DNA from: Gammaproteobacteria bacterium | GTDB lineage: Bacteria > Pseudomonadota > Gammaproteobacteria > UBA5335 > SLRW01 | NCBI GenBank assembly: GCA_007134115.1 | Contig: SLLK01000136.1 | Coordinates: 1-18,344, forward strand | Reading direction: 5' to 3' | Length of the DNA stretch: 18,344 nt | Part shown: positions 1 through 6,961 of the stretch, piece by piece | How the letters are laid out: the number at the start of each line of letters is the position of its first letter | Position numbering within the stretch: the stretch's first letter is position 1 | Made by a program: the position numbers and the translations under genes | The notes under the pieces: model-generated | Told to the model about the DNA's origin: nothing | Seen by the model: only the letters and a program-made list of their open reading frames with translations | Databases searched by the model: none

Positions 1-318
1 ATGGCGATGAGTGAGCAAAGTCGACGCGAAGCCCGATTGCAGCTCGGGCACGATCTGGCCGATGTGGTACGCGCCCTGGCAGCGAGCCGCGAAGCACAGG
101 GCCAAGCCGACGCGCTGTGGGGCCTGCTGATGCGCTGGGCGGAAGCGGCGGCTGAGGAAGAAGTCGCGCTCGGTGTGCCGGATGCGCGCAGCGCGCAACA
201 GGTCGCAGAGCGGGGTGAGCAACTGGCGCGGGCGCTGGAGCGGCATGCGGGCGAGCTGTCCACCGCGCAGGCCGGCCGCGCCCGCGAGTTACTCTCAGTG
301 TGGCGCCTCGAGCAGTGA
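1..318 (+). CDS. Small hypothetical protein, alpha-helical, possibly 5'-truncated
   Basis: I do not recognise this 105-residue product. It is rich in Ala, Arg, Glu and Leu, has no Cys, no signal peptide and no membrane segment, and reads as a mostly helical soluble protein. Third codon positions are strongly G/C like the neighbouring genes, which supports real coding. The first base of the window is the A of an ATG, and a second in-frame ATG (residue 3, base 7) exists. No upstream sequence is available to show a ribosome site, so the true start may lie outside the window. The gene ends tail-to-tail with the TetR gene and overlaps it by 24 bases. Confidence 0.5.
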   Translation: MAMSEQSRREARLQLGHDLADVVRALAASREAQGQADALWGLLMRWAEAAAEEEVALGVPDARSAQQVAERGEQLARALERHAGELSTAQAGRARELLSVWRLEQ

Positions 319-933
319 CTGCAGGCGCGCGTCGATGTATTGCTTGATCATGAATTTGGATTCTTCAAGCATGGCATCGGCGGTGGCGCGATCCATAATC
401 ATTGCCTGGCGCACCAGCGACCCGATAGTGCGCGATACCATGAAGACGATCGGCTTGAGTTCGTTCTGATCGATTTCCGGGAACAACTCTGCCGCGCGCC
501 GGGTAATTGTGCCGGCGTGGCGTTCAAAATCCTCACGGTCAATGCGCGCCAGTTCCGGCATGCTCTGCACCCCGGACCATATCTCCATGTAGCCGGGCTC
601 GTTGCGGTAAAAGGTGGCGAGTTCGTCAATCAGCCGACCCAGGCCCTGATCCAGGTCCAGGTCTTCGATGAACGTGTTGTAAACAGCATCCAGGCGCTCC
701 AGCTGCTGTTCGGCGATGGCCTTGATGATTGCCGCCTTGTTGGGGAAATAGCGGTAAAGCGAAGCCAGCGAAATGTCCGCGCGACGCGCGATTTCAGACG
801 TCGTGGCGGCATCCACGCCGACTTCGCTGATTAACTGCGCCGCCGTGGTGAGGATGGTCTCCACGCGCTTGAGGCTGCGTGCCTGTACCGGAGCGTTGCG
901 CTGACTGAGAACCGTTGTGTGCTGCTTTTGCAT
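295..933 (-). CDS. TetR/AcrR family transcriptional repressor
   Basis: A 212-residue protein with a classic TetR N-terminal helix-turn-helix at about residues 17-63. The segments TILTTAAQLISEVG, TTSEIARRADIS and LASLYRYFPNKAAI are the usual helix 1, recognition region and YRYFPNK signature. The rest is the helical ligand-binding and dimerisation domain, whose ligand cannot be read from sequence. I chose the ATG at 933 because AGGGA lies about nine bases upstream. An in-frame ATG at 951 lacks a comparable site, and the open frame continuing to 1347 is only lack of stops in GC-rich DNA. The gene is divergent from the PLP-enzyme/lactone-oxidase pair, the normal arrangement for a TetR repressor controlling itself and the genes across the gap. 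Control of that pair is inference. Confidence 0.9.
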   Translation of the reverse strand: MQKQHTTVLSQRNAPVQARSLKRVETILTTAAQLISEVGVDAATTSEIARRADISLASLYRYFPNKAAIIKAIAEQQLERLDAVYNTFIEDLDLDQGLGRLIDELATFYRNEPGYMEIWSGVQSMPELARIDREDFERHAGTITRRAAELFPEIDQNELKPIVFMVSRTIGSLVRQAMIMDRATADAMLEESKFMIKQYIDARLQSLLEAPH

Positions 934-1085
934 CGCGAATATCCCTGCCATGTCTGAGTGTGACCGGAGTCCCCGGAAATCCTTTACCAGGGGTAGTCTG
1001 TTATGTCTTGAAGTGTCTCGGGTCGCCTGCTTGCTGTGCCGGCTGGTGTCGCCGGTTCTTCCAGCTAAATCTTCATTGTTTCTTA

Positions 1086-1114
1086 ATCTTACGTGGCGCC
1101 GCCGGGGTTGACAA
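1086..1114 (-). promoter_or_regulatory. Candidate sigma-70 promoter for the TetR gene
   Basis: Reading leftward, TTGTCA (1114-1109) and TAAGAT (1091-1086) are separated by 17 bases, giving 5/6 and 4/6 matches to consensus. The predicted transcript would carry a leader of about 145 bases before the start at 933. On the other strand the same bases read TTGACA (1108-1113), a perfect -35 for the divergent pair, but no good -10 follows at 16-18 bases. An extended-like TGATACGTT (1120-1128) is the nearest alternative. A TetR operator would be expected in this overlap. Confidence 0.4.
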
Positions 1115-1156
1115 TGACATGATACGTTTTCACTTTGCTGTTGTCGGGGGGAGTGC

Positions 1157-2362
1157 ATGGAATATACGAATACAGTGGCCCGTGATGCCTCCTGGGAAGC
1201 CTTCGCGCGCGCGCTGAATCCGTACCCGCTGCCGCAGGCCGTGGTCGATCTTGATGTGCTCGCCGTGAACGCCGCGCAGGTGCTGGAGCGGGCCGGCTCA
1301 TTGCCGGTGCGTCTGGGCACCAAATCGTTGCGCAGCCGGGCTGTCATGCATCGCCTGCTGGCGTCGGACAGCCGCTTTCATGGTCTGCTGTGCTACAGCG
1401 CCGACGAGGCCGTCTTTCTCTCGCGGGGCGGTTTTGACGACCTGCTGGTGGCCTACCCCACGGTGCAACCCCCGGCCGTTGATGCGGTGTGCGCCCGCCT
1501 GCGCGAGGGCGCCGTTATTACCCTGATGGTTGATGATCCGGTGCAGGTGCGTGCGCTGGAGGCGCTTGGCGCCCGTGCCGGGGTGGTGCTTCCCGTGTGT
1601 CTGGATGTGGATATGTCGGTGAGCTTTCCCGGTCTGTATTTCGGCGTGCGGCGTTCGCCGGTGAACGATGTACCGGGCGCCCTGGCGGTGTGGCGGGAGA
1701 TTTGTGCCTGCAAGCATGTGCGTCTGGATGGTGTGATGGGCTACGAGGCGCAAATCTCGGGCCTGGCTGATGCCGTGCCGGGCCAGCCGCTGCGCAGCGC
1801 GCTGATACGTCAACTCAAGCGACGCTCTATTCCGCGTATTGCCGCGCGTCGCCAGGCTGTGGTGGCGGCGCTGCGTGAGGCAGGTGCCGAACTGCGCTTC
1901 GTCAATGGCGGAGGGACCGGCAGCCTGGAGAGCACGCGCGCCGATGGCAGTGTCACTGAGCTGACGGCCGGGTCGGCCTTCTACGCGCCCCTGTGTTTTG
2001 ATCACTATCGTGCCTTCCGCCATCGCCCGGCCGCTTTTTTCGCACTGGAAGTCACCCGCCGGCCGGCGGCCGATATGGTGACCTGCAATGGCGGCGGCTA
2101 CATTGCCTCCGGCGGTCATCCGGCGCCGCCACAACCATGGTTGCCGGAGGGCCTGTCCTTGTTGCCTGACGAAGGCGCCGGCGAGGTGCAGACCCCGTTG
2201 CGGGGTCGCGTCGCCGGCCTGGAGGTCGGCGACCCCGTGTTATTCCGGCACGCCAAGGCGGGCGAGCTGTGCGAGCGTTTCACCCACCTCTTGCTGCTTG
2301 CTGAGGGACAGATCAGCGAAGAGGTCACTACCTACCGGGGTGACGGCCAGTGTTTTTTCTAG
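1157..2362 (+). CDS. Fold-type III PLP enzyme, amino acid deaminase/aldolase (D-threonine aldolase/D-serine dehydratase-like)
   Basis: This 401-residue protein belongs to the alanine-racemase-fold PLP enzymes. The N-terminal barrel begins near residue 25 (PQAVVDLDVLAVNAA). Lys56 in RLGTKSLRS sits where the PLP Schiff-base lysine is found in D-threonine aldolases and D-serine dehydratases. FVNGGGTGS (about residues 249-257) is the usual glycine-rich phosphate-binding loop. His365 and Cys372 near the C-terminus could correspond to the metal ligands of the D-threonine aldolase C-terminal domain, though the spacing differs from the textbook case. A purine-rich GGGGGGAG precedes the ATG. The stop codon abuts the start of the lactone-oxidase gene, so the two are very likely translated together. 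The family assignment is solid; the substrate is unknown. A beta-hydroxy amino acid of D configuration is the family-level guess. Confidence 0.85.
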   Translation: MEYTNTVARDASWEAFARALNPYPLPQAVVDLDVLAVNAAQVLERAGSLPVRLGTKSLRSRAVMHRLLASDSRFHGLLCYSADEAVFLSRGGFDDLLVAYPTVQPPAVDAVCARLREGAVITLMVDDPVQVRALEALGARAGVVLPVCLDVDMSVSFPGLYFGVRRSPVNDVPGALAVWREICACKHVRLDGVMGYEAQISGLADAVPGQPLRSALIRQLKRRSIPRIAARRQAVVAALREAGAELRFVNGGGTGSLESTRADGSVTELTAGSAFYAPLCFDHYRAFRHRPAAFFALEVTRRPAADMVTCNGGGYIASGGHPAPPQPWLPEGLSLLPDEGAGEVQTPLRGRVAGLEVGDPVLFRHAKAGELCERFTHLLLLAEGQISEEVTTYRGDGQCFF

Positions 2363-3664
2363 GTGACCGCCGTGCGCTGGCGTAACTGGGACGGGCGCAT
2401 CCGTTGCCAGCCGGCCGTCTACGCCGCGCCTCGCAGTGAACACGAGCTGCGCCGGATCATGCGGCAATGGTCGAGCGAGGGGCGGCGGGTGCGGGTGGCC
2501 GGCTCGGGGCATTCGTTCACGCCGCTGGTTGAGTCTGCCGATGCCCTGTTGTGGCTGGGTCGCCTGAGTGGCCTGCACAGTGTGGATGCTGCCGCGGGTA
2601 CGGTAACGGTATGGGCCGGCACCACCCTGCGCCGGCTGGGAAGATTGCTGGCTGCGCAGGGTCTGGCGCAGGAGAATCTGGGCGATATCGACGCCCAGTC
2701 CATCGCCGGCGCCATCGCCACCGGGACACACGGTACCGGCGCCGCGCTGCCACCGCTGGCGGCCCAGGTGCAGGGCCTGACTTTGATTACAGCCGCTGGC
2801 GAATGCATGGACATCGATGCGCAACGTGATCCCGACCTGCTGGATGCGGCCCGCGTGTCGCTGGGGGCGCTGGGTGTGATCAGTCGGGTCCGGTTGCAGG
2901 TGATGCCGGCATACCGGCTGCATCTGCGCGTCAGACGGGGCACCCTGGAAGAATGTCTGGAGCGCGGTGACGATTACGCCGATCAGCACCGGCACTTTGA
3001 GTTCTACTGGTTTCCGTGGTCGCCCGTCACCCAGCTCAAGTTCACCGATGTCACCGGCGCCGCGGCGCAACCCCGTCCCTGGTGGAACAGGGCGGCCGAT
3101 GAGGTGCTGGAGAACGGTGTGTTCTATGTTGCCAGTGAGGTTTGCCGGCGGGTGCCGCGCTGGAGTCCGGCGCTGTCACGGCTGGCGGCGCGCACGGTGG
3201 CCACGGGCGAGGCTGTGGACGCCAGCGCCCGTATTTTCGCTACGGCCCGTCGCGTGCGTTTCCACGAGATGGAGTATGCCTTGCCCCGTGCCGAACTGGC
3301 GCCGGCGCTACGCGAAATTCGCAGACGTATAGAGCGCGCCGGCTATCAGGTTCATTTCCCGCTGGAGTGCCGTTATTCGGCCGCCGATACGGCCTGGCTG
3401 AGTCCCGCGGCGGGTCGCGACAGTGCCTATATTGCGGTGCATATGTATCGGGGCATGCCCTTCGAGGCCTACTTCCGTGATCTGGAGGCGGTTCTGCGCG
3501 CGCATGGGGGACGACCGCACTGGGGCAAGTGGCATACGCCCGACCCCGCCCTGTACGCGGCGCAATATGCGCACTGGCATGACTTCCTGCGCACGCGCGC
3601 CCGTCTCGATCCCGATAACCGTATGCTCAACCCGTGGTTGCGGCGCGAGTTGGGTGACGCATAG
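2363..3664 (+). CDS. FAD-linked sugar-lactone/alditol oxidase, ALO family (D-arabinono-1,4-lactone oxidase-like)
   Basis: This 433-residue protein has a vanillyl-alcohol-oxidase-type FAD domain. VAGSGHSFTPL contains His50, the position that carries covalent FAD in L-gulonolactone and alditol oxidases. SIAGAIATGTHGTG at about residues 113-126 is the second FAD-binding stretch. The C-terminal ALO domain ends with the HWGKWH motif, followed by LDPDNRMLNPW, both typical of the family. Translation appears to start at GTG 2363 directly after the upstream stop. GTG 2372 is an alternative with GGTGA a few bases before it. Close coupling to the PLP enzyme implies a shared pathway, perhaps oxidation of a product or substrate of the aldolase. 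The real substrate cannot be told from sequence. Confidence 0.88.
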   Translation: MTAVRWRNWDGRIRCQPAVYAAPRSEHELRRIMRQWSSEGRRVRVAGSGHSFTPLVESADALLWLGRLSGLHSVDAAAGTVTVWAGTTLRRLGRLLAAQGLAQENLGDIDAQSIAGAIATGTHGTGAALPPLAAQVQGLTLITAAGECMDIDAQRDPDLLDAARVSLGALGVISRVRLQVMPAYRLHLRVRRGTLEECLERGDDYADQHRHFEFYWFPWSPVTQLKFTDVTGAAAQPRPWWNRAADEVLENGVFYVASEVCRRVPRWSPALSRLAARTVATGEAVDASARIFATARRVRFHEMEYALPRAELAPALREIRRRIERAGYQVHFPLECRYSAADTAWLSPAAGRDSAYIAVHMYRGMPFEAYFRDLEAVLRAHGGRPHWGKWHTPDPALYAAQYAHWHDFLRTRARLDPDNRMLNPWLRRELGDA

Positions 3665-3755
3665 CCGCCGCCGCGAAGGGGCCGGGCAGGGCGCCGGAGT
3701 GTCCCTCCGCAAGGCACAATGTGGCGATGGGCGCGCGTGATTTTCCGACCAATGG

Positions 3756-3783
3756 TTGATTTTCCGCCACGGAGGTCTAGACT
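3756..3783 (+). promoter_or_regulatory. Candidate promoter for the small exported protein gene
   Basis: TTGATT (3756-3761) and TAGACT (3778-3783) are 16 bases apart, 5/6 and 4/6 matches to sigma-70 boxes. The start codon lies at 3841. The decamer TGATTTTCCG occurs at 3738-3747 and again at 3757-3766, the second copy overlapping the -35 box, so a regulator could bind here. Confidence 0.35.
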
Positions 3784-3840
3784 CGATACTGTGATCGCCA
3801 ATCGCGTGCGGACACCGCATCGCGATGACAGGGGGGAGTC

Positions 3841-4380
3841 ATGAACATTCAATTCCGTGCGGGCGCCATGGCTATGGCTGCCGCATTGCTTGTGATCGCT
3901 TTGCCGGCGCTGGGTGGCCAGCCCTGGACCACCTCGATGGTAGCGGTTGAGCGTCAGGGGCAAGAACAGGCGCGGGCGGTGACGGATGGCCGCTTTGATC
4001 GCGATAACTTCGACGGCATCGGCGCTTCGGCGCGACTGCACGGGCAGCTGTTTGACGCCGCCGGCGATTACCTGGTCACCGAGGGTGATACCTGGACCTG
4101 GGTGCTGCGTCAGGTGTCGGGTCGCGCGGGCGGCGAGGATCGCGAACAGGTCACCTACCTGGGGGGTCCGGATCGTTGCTGGAGCTTCGGCCATTGCGGC
4201 GCGCTGGAGGAAATTTCCGTCACCATCGGGCCGCGTTGTATGCCCAACGAGGTGCATGAAATCCGTCTCTACCACAATGATGAACGGGTCGGGCGCGATG
4301 TGTTCCGGCCCTCGCACGGTCTGTGTGTGGACCGTCGCGGCGGGCCGCCGGCGCATGCGCAGGTCGGTCGGCCTCACTGA
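3841..4380 (+). CDS. Small exported hypothetical protein with four cysteines
   Basis: I do not recognise the family of this 179-residue protein. Residues 1 to about 26 form a Sec-type signal peptide: a short basic start, a hydrophobic AMAAALLVIALPAL core, and a likely cleavage site around ALGG-QPW. The mature part is soluble and contains four cysteines (in DRCWSFGHC, GPRCMP and HGLCVD). That even number suggests two disulfides in the periplasm. The central stretch GDTWTWVLRQVSG suggests beta structure. The C-terminus is Arg/Gly/Pro-rich and probably disordered. A run of six G followed by AGTC precedes the ATG. A candidate promoter lies in the 176-base gap upstream, so the gene is probably transcribed on its own. 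Confidence 0.65.
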   Translation: MNIQFRAGAMAMAAALLVIALPALGGQPWTTSMVAVERQGQEQARAVTDGRFDRDNFDGIGASARLHGQLFDAAGDYLVTEGDTWTWVLRQVSGRAGGEDREQVTYLGGPDRCWSFGHCGALEEISVTIGPRCMPNEVHEIRLYHNDERVGRDVFRPSHGLCVDRRGGPPAHAQVGRPH

Positions 4381-4403
4381 GTAATCGCGCGTTGCGGTAC
4401 AAT
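4374..4403 (+). promoter_or_regulatory. Weak candidate promoter for the DedA gene
   Basis: TACAAT (4398-4403) is a 5/6 match to a -10 box placed 29 bases before the DedA ATG. The region 17-18 bases upstream (TCACTGA) overlaps the stop of the preceding gene and is a poor -35. The spacing to the start codon is reasonable, but the evidence rests on one hexamer. Confidence 0.2.
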
Positions 4404-4432
4404 CGCCGCTTTGCCGGCGCTGAAACCGCAAC

Positions 4433-5044
4433 ATGCTTGAAAACCTTTTCACCCTGCTCGAACAACACCTGGATGGCCGCAGCCTCTATTTAGGCTTGCT
4501 GCTGTTCCTGGTGGTATTTCTCGAATCCCTGTTGATGTTTGGCTATTTTGTGCCGGCGGCTGCCATTCTGGTGTTTACCGGGGGGCTGGTCGCGCTGGAT
4601 ACGGTGTCTTTCTGGCCCGCGATGATCGGCGGAACGGCCGGCGCACTGGCCGGCAGCACGCTGACGTTCTGGCTGGGGCGGCATCATGGCGAGCGCTTGT
4701 GGCGCATCTGGCCGCTGGATCGTTACCCGCGCGTCGTTTCCCGCGGCCGCCGTCTGTTTGAACGGCATGGTTCGGCCAGCCTGGTGCTGGGACGTTTCTC
4801 CAAGCCGTTGCGACCCATGGTGGCAGCGATGGCAGGCGCCGGCGCCATGCCCACGCGCCGCTTCATGTGGCTTAACTCCATGGCCGTGTTGCTGTGGAGC
4901 GGCACCTGCCTGGGTATGGGTATGGGCGTTGGGCTGTGGTTCGAGGCCGTGTCCGGCCGCGGCCTGCTCGCGGCTGCGGTGCTGGCGCTGATTGTGCTGT
5001 GGTGGTGGTGGTTGCGGCGCCGACTGTCTGCGGCTTCTGCCTGA
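4433..5044 (+). CDS. DedA family inner-membrane protein
   Basis: This 203-residue protein has the DedA/SNARE-associated (VTT) pattern. After a short amphipathic N-terminus comes a hydrophobic segment containing Glu31 (VVFLESLLMFGYFVPAAAIL), then Asp56. Next is a Gly-rich membrane segment (GGTAGALAGSTLTFWLGRHHG). The signature GRFSKPLRP with Arg121 and Arg127 is followed by AAMAGAGAMPTRRFMWLN, and a long C-terminal helix ends in WWWWLRRR. The acidic and paired arginine positions match those essential in E. coli DedA proteins such as YqjA. Members affect membrane-potential homeostasis, drug and pH tolerance, and lipid-carrier recycling (undecaprenyl phosphate flipping has been shown for some). 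The role of this copy is not determinable. No clear ribosome site precedes the ATG. A hairpin repeat lies 29 bases after the stop. Confidence 0.87.
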   Translation: MLENLFTLLEQHLDGRSLYLGLLLFLVVFLESLLMFGYFVPAAAILVFTGGLVALDTVSFWPAMIGGTAGALAGSTLTFWLGRHHGERLWRIWPLDRYPRVVSRGRRLFERHGSASLVLGRFSKPLRPMVAAMAGAGAMPTRRFMWLNSMAVLLWSGTCLGMGMGVGLWFEAVSGRGLLAAAVLALIVLWWWWLRRRLSAASA

Positions 5045-5073
5045 GGCGTGCCGAATGGATCAGAGGTCCCTTC

Positions 5074-5119
5074 AGGAAACGCTGATGTATCCCATGGAAG
5101 GAATATATCAGCGTTTCCT
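5074..5119. repeat. Hairpin made of two facing copies of the interspersed repeat end; possible bidirectional terminator
   Basis: AGGAAACGCTGAT (5074-5086) faces its exact reverse complement ATCAGCGTTTCCT (5107-5119). Beyond the 13 perfect pairs the stem continues with a G-T wobble, three more pairs, one C-A mismatch and two pairs. It sits between the convergent ends of the DedA gene and the leftward gene whose stop codon starts at 5120. The 13-base core is the same sequence that ends the 268-bp element at 17077-17344. The position suggests it may terminate transcription from both sides, although the uridine tract is short. Confidence 0.75.
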
Positions 5120-5995
5120 TTATTGGCTCGCCGTGACCTGCAAACCGAGCAGCCGTGGCAGGCGGCGGGGTTGCAGGACGGCCGTGGTCACCACTTCGGG
5201 CAGGGTGACCGGATTGTCCGGCAGGCTGGTGATTTCCAGTCGGCCCGGGTCACGCAGGAACTGCCGCAGTTCTTCCAGCGCCTGACGATACTCATCTGGT
5301 GCCCCCGGGTCCTGGTAGGTCTCCAGTTCGTCGGTGAGGTCGGCGCCTTCCCCGTTGCTGGCGCCGTACCAGTTTCTGGCGCGACCCACGAGCGAGTCGT
5401 CGTGGTAGACCAGACGGCCTTCACGCAAACGCACCCGCGCCATTTCCGCCGGCCCTCGCTGTTGCAGGGATTGCGGGCGGATGTTCTCCAGCGAGGCGGT
5501 CAGGCTCAGTGCGCCACCATCGACCAGCGTCAGCCCCAGGCGGCGCAGTTCCAGTGTTTCGCGGTTCGGCTGGAAGCGGTAATCGAGCTCATAGTCGGCA
5601 TGCAGCGTGTTTTCGAAGCCCAGCTGTTCGGCCAGCATGCGTTGTGCCCGGGGCAGTTGTGACAAGGGCACGGCGACGCCGGTGACACGGGCGTGAAGGT
5701 GGTGGGGCACAGCATGGTGGCGGTCCAGCGCCAGGATGCGTATTTCGTCCACCCGTACCGGTTCCTCATGCGCCTGGTAGGTGAGCGTGACATCCTCAAG
5801 CACGGTATGCAGGCGTGGCAGGCTGATGCGCAGGCGGTCCCAGGATACTTCCGCATGGGGCATGGCCAGCGCCAGGTACTGTCTGGCCTGGGTTTCGGCG
5901 CGCTGCTCCAGCATGTGCCGACCACCCCATGCGCCGATGGCCAGGGCCAGTGCAACAAGAACGGTGATGACGAGCAGGCGACGGTGGCGGAACAT
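5120..5995 (-). CDS. Membrane-anchored protein of unknown function
   Basis: A 291-residue protein I cannot assign to a named family. One N-terminal membrane anchor (about residues 6-24, LLVITVLVALALAIGAWGG, after a basic MFRHRR) puts the remainder in the periplasm. The body has alternating hydrophobic strands with repeated phrases such as LEDVTLTYQ, LELRRLGLTLVDGGALSLTASLENI and VRLREGRLVYHDDSLVG. This resembles AsmA-like or DUF945-like proteins of the inner membrane, a weak analogy only. An acidic helical stretch follows (about residues 215-252), then LEITSLPDNPVTLPEV, also reminiscent of AsmA-type modules. Start 5995 has GGGAG about nine bases upstream. It lies 40 bases downstream of purU and is probably in the same leftward transcript. 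Confidence 0.72.
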   Translation of the reverse strand: MFRHRRLLVITVLVALALAIGAWGGRHMLEQRAETQARQYLALAMPHAEVSWDRLRISLPRLHTVLEDVTLTYQAHEEPVRVDEIRILALDRHHAVPHHLHARVTGVAVPLSQLPRAQRMLAEQLGFENTLHADYELDYRFQPNRETLELRRLGLTLVDGGALSLTASLENIRPQSLQQRGPAEMARVRLREGRLVYHDDSLVGRARNWYGASNGEGADLTDELETYQDPGAPDEYRQALEELRQFLRDPGRLEITSLPDNPVTLPEVVTTAVLQPRRLPRLLGLQVTASQ

Positions 5996-6035
5996 GGGGG
6001 ACTCCCGGTTGATGATTTCGCGCTATTGTTTGATG

Positions 6036-6893
6036 TCAGGCGAACACAATGGTGCGATTGCCGTGGATCAGTACTCGGTCCTCCAGGTGATAGCGCAGCC
6101 CGCGTGAGAGCACCTGTTTTTCCACGTCGCGGCCCTGTTGCGCCATGCTGCGCGCGGTATCGCCATGATGCACACGGATGACGTCCTGTTCGATGATCGG
6201 CCCCGAGTCGAGTTCCTCGGTGACGTAGTGGCAGGTTGCGCCGATGATCTTGACGCCGCGCTCAGCGGCCTGCTGGTAGGGGCGCGCGCCGGAAAAGGAC
6301 GGCAGAAAGCTGTGATGGATATTGATAATGCGCCCGGCGTACTGTGCGCACATGGCGGGCGGCAGGATCTGCATGAAGCGCGCCAGCACCATGCACTCGC
6401 CGCGGTAGTGCGAATAAAGCTCGCTGATGCGGGCAAAATCCTCATCGCGGTGATCTGGCCGCACCGGCACGTGATGAAAGGGAATGCCGTGCGATTCGGC
6501 CAGTGACTCCAGGTCCGGGTGATTGGAAACGACTGCCGCCAGTTCGAAATTCAGATCGCCGCTGCGCCAGCGATACAGCAGATCGGCCAGGCAATGGTCC
6601 TCGCGACTGACCAGGATCAGCACCCGTTTGGGCCGCTCGGATGCGGTGGCGAACCAGGTCATGCCGAATTCATCCGCCACCGGCGTGAAGGCTTCGCGAA
6701 ACGCTTCCAGGTCCAGAGGCATGGAGTCGGCGCGGATTTCGTAGCGCATGAAAAACCAGCCGCTGACCTGGTCGAGATGCTGGCTGGCCTCGCATATAGA
6801 GCCGCCGTGCCCGGCGATAAAGCCGCTGACCGCGGCGATGATGCCGGCGCGGTCCGGGCAGCTCGCGCACAGCGTATAGTTTTTTTCCGTCAT
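6036..6893 (-). CDS. purU: Formyltetrahydrofolate deformylase
   Basis: PurU hydrolyses 10-formyltetrahydrofolate to formate and tetrahydrofolate in the cytoplasm, balancing the one-carbon pool and supplying formate to PurT. The 285-residue length matches the family (about 280). Residues 6-85 form the N-terminal ACT domain (CPDRAGIIAAVSGFIAGHGG). The C-terminal formyltransferase-like domain starts near residue 90 (RVLILVSREDHCLADLL). The catalytic triad of the family is present as Asn191 and His193 in IINIHHSFLPSF and Asp229 in EELDSGPII. The ATG at 6893 has GAGGTGA about eight bases upstream. It lies 68 bases after the transporter gene on the same strand and 40 bases before the membrane-anchored unknown, so the three may share a transcript. 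Confidence 0.96.
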   Translation of the reverse strand: MTEKNYTLCASCPDRAGIIAAVSGFIAGHGGSICEASQHLDQVSGWFFMRYEIRADSMPLDLEAFREAFTPVADEFGMTWFATASERPKRVLILVSREDHCLADLLYRWRSGDLNFELAAVVSNHPDLESLAESHGIPFHHVPVRPDHRDEDFARISELYSHYRGECMVLARFMQILPPAMCAQYAGRIINIHHSFLPSFSGARPYQQAAERGVKIIGATCHYVTEELDSGPIIEQDVIRVHHGDTARSMAQQGRDVEKQVLSRGLRYHLEDRVLIHGNRTIVFA

Positions 6894-6961
6894 GGATTGA
6901 TCACCTCACCTGGCAGGCGCCCATGATACAGGCTGGAGCGTTGTGACCGCCAAATGTGTAA

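Noticed and set aside
934..1347. Long leftward N-terminal extension of the TetR frame
   Set aside because: The frame stays open only because the DNA is GC-rich; the extension overlaps the start of the PLP enzyme gene, lacks TetR similarity, and a ribosome site fits the start at 933.
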